A DNA stretch of 64,000 bases from Bacteroidales bacterium. GTDB taxonomy: Bacteria > Bacteroidota > Bacteroidia > Bacteroidales > JAADJA01. Location: the NCBI GenBank assembly GCA_020052415.1, contig JAGVPB010000048.1, positions 211,068-275,067 of the forward strand, read 5' to 3'. The translations under genes and the position numbers were made by a program. The notes under the pieces were generated by a model. It was not told where the DNA came from, did not search any database, and was given only the letters and a program-made list of their open reading frames with translations. Below, piece after piece: positions 60,301 to 64,000 of the stretch. Every line of letters starts with the position of its first letter. Within the stretch, counting starts at the first letter, position 1.

Positions 60301-62509
60301 GAAAACTTGCAGTTAATTCCGTACCTGCTCCAAAACCTGTTTCAATTAATGTTGGCGGTCCTATACTTATTTCCGCTCCGACAAAAAGATCATCTTTTCG
60401 ATGTACCTGAAAATCAGACCAAACAGGATTATTGCCAATTCCTTCTAACTCAAGAAGAATTGTTGCCCCACTACCCCCTCCTGCAAATACATTCCCTTTT
60501 GTTATAGTTGTACTTCCAGCGCCTAATCCACCTTTAGCATAAACCCTGAATCCCCAGCTTTGGGTATATTCATATGGAATTACTTTGGCAACTACTGCCT
60601 GCTGGTTTTCAATTGATAATGCTTGACCATTTGCACCTATTACCTTAATTGTTTCCATCGATCCTACACCTCCATCCATTATGATGCTTGCATTTATCGG
60701 AACCCCAAAAACTCCAGCATTTTGCATATGATATGCTGCGGTAAGGAATTTATAAACTAAGAAATTTGTTTTTACTGGATCACCATTTTTATCGTAAATT
60801 TGATTTCCCTGTCCATCAACAATTTCTATTTCAGCAGCAGGAAGAGGTAGCCAGTTATCTTGGGCATATTCACCCTCCAACACGAACCAGGCATATCCGG
60901 TTCCGCCCTCTGGTATTTCAAGAATTAATGGATTCGGTGCAAGTGCAACAGGCACAATACGATAATCCAAATAATTACTAATTTTAACCATATTATTATT
61001 AAAATTATAATTCATACCTCCAGCAAAATTCAAATCAGTCAAATGTAAAGTTTCATACCCTTCTTTAATAATTTCTAATTCATAACCATTACCTGATGGA
61101 ATATGAATTTGCCAATTACCTGTGGAATTTGAATTTGAAAAACCTCCATTAGTTAGCGGCAATATCTGTATAGTTGCTCCTTCGATGGGATTGCCTGTTT
61201 GATCTTCTTTTATTAAGCCTCCAAGTATAGCCAAGTTACCCCAGTCCATTTGATTATAAAGTTTAATAATTTCAGAATAGGACAATTCCCTACTATAAAT
61301 TCGAATATCATCCAGTGCACCATTTAAAAAATAATTGTCAGAAGCTTCCGGTTTGCCAAATGTCAGGGGATTAGTTGTATTATTAAGGATTTGTGTATAA
61401 GATATTGAATTTTTCAAAATCCCATTTATATATATTTTTTTTTCGCTTCCATTGTAAACAGCAGTAACAAAATACCATTCTAATGCATTCGGGCTAAATT
61501 GTGAATTAAGTGGTTGATATCCTCCGGAATACGTTTGAAACATGAAACTTCCAGACTCAAATTGTAAACCGTATTGCCAAGCCCCTTTCATGATCATATT
61601 TTCAAAGGTTAAGGGATATCCTGTATTATGTTTAACCCAGGTACATATCGAAAAGGTGTTTGAGAAGTTGAAAATGTCATCATGAGCAACTTGAATATAA
61701 TCATTAATACCATCAAAGGCATAAGCGCTGTTAGGATTTCCAAACCTATCAGATGTATGTATTGCCCCATATACTGTACCGTTATAGTCATTTCCGCTTT
61801 CATCATTTGTATTTCCATTAAAGGGGTAATAAGCAACCAAACCTTGGTTCAAATCACCTTCCAACTGTCCGGTAATCATCATGTCAAATGCCGTCAAACC
61901 ACCATTATCTACACATTCTATTGCTACGGTATTTATTCCCGGATTCAAATATAGAGGGTCAATGGTTCCACTATATTCCCATCTATAGGTGTAACCTTCA
62001 GCATAATTTGATGAAATTAATTGACCATTAACATATAATGTATATCCATTATCGACACCTATGTACCATTGTAAAGTTTCTAAATTATAATCTGTTAAAT
62101 CTATTTGTTTTCTTAAATACAGGTTGGTTAATACAGGCCAATATGTATTGTAGTTAAATTCTCCAGGAGTACCACCGCCAACATTTCCAAAAGGAGCCTG
62201 TGATGTTAACCAATTTCCATAAGTTAACTGCCATCCAATTGGAGGAGTTTCAAATGAGTATTCGTAATCTTCATGTGGCTGTATAATTGTATCTAATATA
62301 CCATCGATAAAATCTATTGCTTTCAGTACAGAATTATTTAAGATCTCATCTACATCTGATTCAAAACTTTTACCAATTGGGTAATTCTCCTTTTGATTAA
62401 GAGAATCGTTTTCTATTGAGCCTTCATGAATGCTATTTTGACAATCCACCTGTTTTGTCAATATAAGAATTATGCTACTAAAAATGATAAAAAATACTTG
62501 TCTTTTCAT
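57377..62509 (-). CDS. Giant secreted multidomain protein (LamG, carboxypeptidase-regulatory-like, Fn3, dockerin-like)
   Basis: The 1710-residue protein has a signal peptide (MKRQVFFIIFSSIILILTKQ). After ~100 residues comes a concanavalin/LamG domain (~225-420: VAYYPFNGNTNDESG, GINDYIQVAHDDIF, WYFVTAVYNGS). A carboxypeptidase-regulatory-like Ig domain follows near 430-500 (LGGLIKEDQTGNPIEGATI), then a long unassigned centre with barrel-like beta strands, and a fibronectin III domain (PTNLMVIADNKGIHLTWNG). The C-terminus resembles a dockerin/EF-hand calcium pair: GDIDPNGIININDKENGW and KSDINLNGQIDNVDKDDK. No T9SS tail is visible. It is likely a surface adhesin or glycan-binding protein. Its position inside the island region, opposite to the defence operon, is notable. 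Confidence 0.8.
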   Translation of the reverse strand: MKRQVFFIIFSSIILILTKQVDCQNSIHEGSIENDSLNQKENYPIGKSFESDVDEILNNSVLKAIDFIDGILDTIIQPHEDYEYSFETPPIGWQLTYGNWLTSQAPFGNVGGGTPGEFNYNTYWPVLTNLYLRKQIDLTDYNLETLQWYIGVDNGYTLYVNGQLISSNYAEGYTYRWEYSGTIDPLYLNPGINTVAIECVDNGGLTAFDMMITGQLEGDLNQGLVAYYPFNGNTNDESGNDYNGTVYGAIHTSDRFGNPNSAYAFDGINDYIQVAHDDIFNFSNTFSICTWVKHNTGYPLTFENMIMKGAWQYGLQFESGSFMFQTYSGGYQPLNSQFSPNALEWYFVTAVYNGSEKKIYINGILKNSISYTQILNNTTNPLTFGKPEASDNYFLNGALDDIRIYSRELSYSEIIKLYNQMDWGNLAILGGLIKEDQTGNPIEGATIQILPLTNGGFSNSNSTGNWQIHIPSGNGYELEIIKEGYETLHLTDLNFAGGMNYNFNNNMVKISNYLDYRIVPVALAPNPLILEIPEGGTGYAWFVLEGEYAQDNWLPLPAAEIEIVDGQGNQIYDKNGDPVKTNFLVYKFLTAAYHMQNAGVFGVPINASIIMDGGVGSMETIKVIGANGQALSIENQQAVVAKVIPYEYTQSWGFRVYAKGGLGAGSTTITKGNVFAGGGSGATILLELEGIGNNPVWSDFQVHRKDDLFVGAEISIGPPTLIETGFGAGTELTASFPYQTEYKFNMDDLEGLEAAMAFYIFYEPGILYAGTVFPPCQVGVLFLSGIVEAIIANSGQNGLGIVRVADESGLDIEGTIECSANLGIGVTKSLGLGLGPSVGAEAHLGGSIKKTVNEEEFRRLYLGGELDVNVQAGILLPGKTEIGSKFIYPYRLRQSNIPSSLGVEFQGISKRQYDQWQNLRLEASLESNSNWLNIYNLPGDRQKYTSWFEFDNEDVKNLFLNYAEHTSEVFNIGVTGVSTLFNDNTFKDDIVDFLDAIYQEQNDDLPVTLKYGIDACDKNESDIEMTVQFPLPIFPALDIVIGGGFESTRERNYKLSEGYWVKGLPYLQTEMPNPPQPQETFESVMTELWSNVTSGNVWEEIKNVIIAQISNSKFFKWLFGKETTQIVLLTPQGSSIKIKESSIPTTLDSVLCRQWEWGEIPATKSLNVNQEKKYKEYVKGLRDLRESVTGLHYGIGGFFRFEPVLHQFEDSTLLTIVYPDSAVIGYDESELHMFWEDTLGMWHPLESYVLSDSNKVSAWITHFATYTLAPKLPQGNYGLNSEPDSIPANGSSIALIYSDALLYNDSTIIEDGMMFTVETTRGTIITSDMDLETDGIQVELTDGNIQFEVQSDSIPTPIVVTAKSVEGFAVCQAQLTLFDTVHPNIPTNLMVIADNKGIHLTWNGVNDPDLAGYKIYFDTDTNIPPYNGIATVWGEPSPVNVGVTTEHLITGMLNEITYFIAVTAIDIAGNESDYSVPVSCTPNFGRTIDLKVFLEGPFNGTDMNTTLNSQGQLPTTQPYNTDPWFYDGEEVVAGIPNSDIVDWVLLELRETPFNADSAISTNMIDKRAVFLLKNGTLVGIDGNEAPKLYFSITHNLYAVIWHRNHLGIMSSNNIPLAEGDYSFDFTIGSAQVYGGDQGYKELAPNVWGMVAGDIDPNGIININDKENGWKNQAGQSGYKKSDINLNGQIDNVDKDDKLLPNIGKESQVPQ

Positions 62510-62596
62510 AATGATGAGGTTTATTTAAAATTTTAAAATAAAAAGAAGGATTTTTGATATAAAGACAAAATCGTCAATTTGTTTGATTTTAAGGCA

Positions 62597-62604
62597 CAAA
62601 TATA
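62597..62604 (-). promoter_or_regulatory. -7 element of the giant secreted protein gene
   Basis: TATATTTG on the minus strand fits TAnnTTTG. A TTTT, not TTTG, is near the -33 position. The leader would be about 80 nt. Confidence 0.45.
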
Positions 62605-63174
62605 ACCGAAAATTAAAATGTAAAAAAAATATTCTTTTTTCTGTTTATATCTAATCACTTAGCAAACGTGTTCTAATTACTTGAGACAACCCAATTCGTA
62701 GAAGTTTCTACCTCTATCAGATATATAATATCCTAAAAGAAGCAAGAGAAGCCTAAATTATCATAGCATATTGTAAATGAAAACCCTGATACCAATTGTA
62801 TCTTGAGAGAAATCAAAAAGGTCGCCAGGCAGTCCTTCCCTTCCAACCCAGCTCCAAAAGGCAGGTAATCATATGTGTAAAATTTAAAACATTTCGGTTA
62901 TTACCAGCCTTTTTAACGCACAGGCTTACTCTTCCAAAGCCCGTTACATTCATTCATTCCTCATTCGCTCCGTTCGTTCCGGCCGTCCTTCTCAAGCTCA
63001 GGACGACCTTCACTACCTTCGCTTCATTCGTCATTCATTCATATAACCGGCTTTCACCCTGCCCCAACCTAAGCGTGCCTGTCACCCTTTTGTATTAGTA
63101 ACAAAAGCATTTGAGTAAAGATTAATTTCTTAATCTAAATTTTTTGTCATTTCCTTTTCTTTTAACAAAAGAGT

Positions 63175-63182
63175 TATATTTG
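63175..63182 (+). promoter_or_regulatory. Possible -7 element of the right-edge nuclease gene
   Basis: TATATTTG lies 73 bp before ATG 63256. No good -33 element at the right spacing (nearest TTTG is 28 bp off). Confidence 0.35.
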
Positions 63183-63255
63183 CTGCTAACGATATTTATA
63201 TTATACACTCACAAATAATTTTTGAATTTTACCAAGAGGGGATACACAAAACACT

Positions 63256-64000
63256 ATGGATAGAGTTATAAAATCGCTTTCTGAAATATTAGAGATAAAG
63301 AATAAAGATGTTTCTGATTTATTAATATTTTCCCGACATAATATTGACGAAAGTAGCTCATTTGGCAGTCAATGGCATTCAACATTATCAACTTTTGAAA
63401 TAATATCACCTCCAAGGCAGACATCTCAATTAAATGAACTGAACCAAGATAAAAAGAAGATTATACATAATGCTGTATTATTATTATTTCCAGTTCAAGA
63501 AAATGCTCCGGAAATAACATCAATAAGGTTTAAGGCAGATCCAAATTTATCATCTGATTATGAATTTGTACAATATATTGAAAATAAGGAACTAATAAAT
63601 GACATATCAATAGCATTGAATTTACTTGAACGAAAACCACCTAAGTTTTGGAAAGATTACAAGTCCTCTGTGACTATAAATCTTTTTGAAGATGATTTCC
63701 GTTCAGAATTTTTTAGAATGTTAGGTATGAAATATCAAGTAGGTTCTGAAGAGGAAAGCAAAGTAGGAAGAACTGATTTAACATTGAAATCAACCTCAAT
63801 AAATAGAAAAATATTTGAATTTAAGGTTTGGAATAGAAATGATTACTTAGATTCATCAATTCAATTATTAGGATATCTTACACAAATTGATGACTCTGGT
63901 TTCATAATTATGGCTAATAGCAGGAAAACGAAAAATATAACTTTAGATGAATATGAACCTGTGTTAAAATCCACTGAATATATTGCCAATTCATTGCAAA
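63256..64000 (+). CDS. PD-(D/E)XK nuclease-superfamily protein (3' end cut by window)
   Basis: From ATG 63256, with AGAGGGG a few bases upstream, the frame is open to the edge (248 codons). The first ~130 residues (MDRVIKSLSEILEIKNKDVS) are an unassigned helical domain. From ~150 a PD-(D/E)XK core is visible: an acidic helix FEDDFRSEFFRMLGMKY, VGRTDLTLK with the motif Asp, IFEFKVW with Glu-x-Lys and SIQLLGYLTQID with the Gln/Tyr helix. This is the pattern of restriction-type and other DNA-cutting nucleases of defence systems. The gene reads rightward out of the window, so its partners are not visible. It supports the island continuing past the edge. Confidence 0.7.
   Translation, partial: MDRVIKSLSEILEIKNKDVSDLLIFSRHNIDESSSFGSQWHSTLSTFEIISPPRQTSQLNELNQDKKKIIHNAVLLLFPVQENAPEITSIRFKADPNLSSDYEFVQYIENKELINDISIALNLLERKPPKFWKDYKSSVTINLFEDDFRSEFFRMLGMKYQVGSEEESKVGRTDLTLKSTSINRKIFEFKVWNRNDYLDSSIQLLGYLTQIDDSGFIIMANSRKTKNITLDEYEPVLKSTEYIANSLQ

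Larger units (their letters stand above)
62510..63255. other. 746-bp stretch between the giant gene and the edge nuclease gene
   Basis: On the minus strand a TATATTTG -7 element (62597-62604) sits 88 bp before the giant gene start. A REP-like hairpin, CGTCCT/AGGACG around TCTCAAGCTC, lies at 62984-63005, and an inverted repeat CTTTTGT/ACAAAAG at 63087-63107. A 100-codon frame at 62796-63098 crosses the hairpin, is Ser/Thr/Phe-rich with no recognisable domain, and is not called. Confidence 0.5.

Noticed and set aside
61841..61866. GGTTCAAATCACCTT resembling a tRNA 3' end and thus the right attachment site
   Set aside because: It is inside the coding frame of the giant gene, differs from the tRNA-Lys 3' end and lacks the flanking match.
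62796..63098. 100-codon frame rich in Ser/Thr/Phe
   Set aside because: It crosses a REP-like hairpin and ATTCATTC tracts and has no domain or ribosome site.

Overview
The window looks like a chromosome segment from an anaerobic member of the Bacteroidota, close to Bacteroidales in style. The evidence is a secreted protein with a type A type IX secretion (T9SS) tail, a DUF5606 gene known only from this phylum, several promoters of the form TTTG-N19-TAnnTTTG, an LpdA/MurB/PurB/MsbA/PyrK-PyrD housekeeping set, and oxygen-sensitive enzymes (a tungsten aldehyde ferredoxin oxidoreductase and a glycyl radical enzyme with its activase). No species can be named from the sequence alone.

Positions 1-40,802 are mostly core genome. 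In order: a RimK-like ATP-grasp ligase coupled to a GCS2-family ligase; a T9SS cargo protein; a minus-strand run lpdA-rfbC-lytic transglycosylase-uvrA; a PLP trans-sulfuration-type enzyme with homoserine dehydrogenase; an MntA/HepT toxin-antitoxin pair wedged in front of the aldehyde oxidoreductase; a large secreted glycosidase-like protein; a HypD-type glycyl radical enzyme and activase separated by a 48-bp tandem repeat; two glycosyltransferases; murB; and a LytS/LytTR two-component pair. A small decayed zone follows (29.6-33.3 kb). It holds dense GCGCCTTTGCG repeats around a GxxExxY PD-(D/E)XK protein, a frameshifted gene, a glutaredoxin-like gene and an IS4-type transposase remnant. Core genes then resume (purB, msbA-like, DUF5606, pyrK-pyrD, a LysM protein, Sua5/YrdC and a cupin protein).

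At 40,864-40,936 lies tRNA-Lys(TTT). Directly behind it starts a genomic island that appears to run off the right edge. The island opens with a tyrosine integrase preceded by four GGTGACCT repeats, an HTH protein with a consensus promoter and a C-loop hairpin leader, and a 255-aa winged-helix-like protein. Next comes a 675-bp AT-rich stretch with two helically phased repeat families that resemble iterons. The main cargo is a tightly coupled helicase-methylase-ATPase operon (44,459-53,404; Hma-like, restriction-type anti-phage defence), followed 35 bp later by an HNH nuclease gene that overlaps an agmatine/peptidylarginine deiminase-fold gene. After these come a minus-strand HTH regulator without a WYL domain plus a GIY-YIG protein, a divergent vWA protein with an 80-aa partner, a 1710-aa secreted multidomain protein, and at the right edge an incomplete PD-(D/E)XK nuclease gene.

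The best candidates for something undescribed are the five-gene helicase-methylase-ATPase-HNH-deiminase cluster with its phased repeat array, and the GxxExxY nuclease bracketed by arrays of one repeat family. All functions are inferred from recognisable motifs; no database search was possible.
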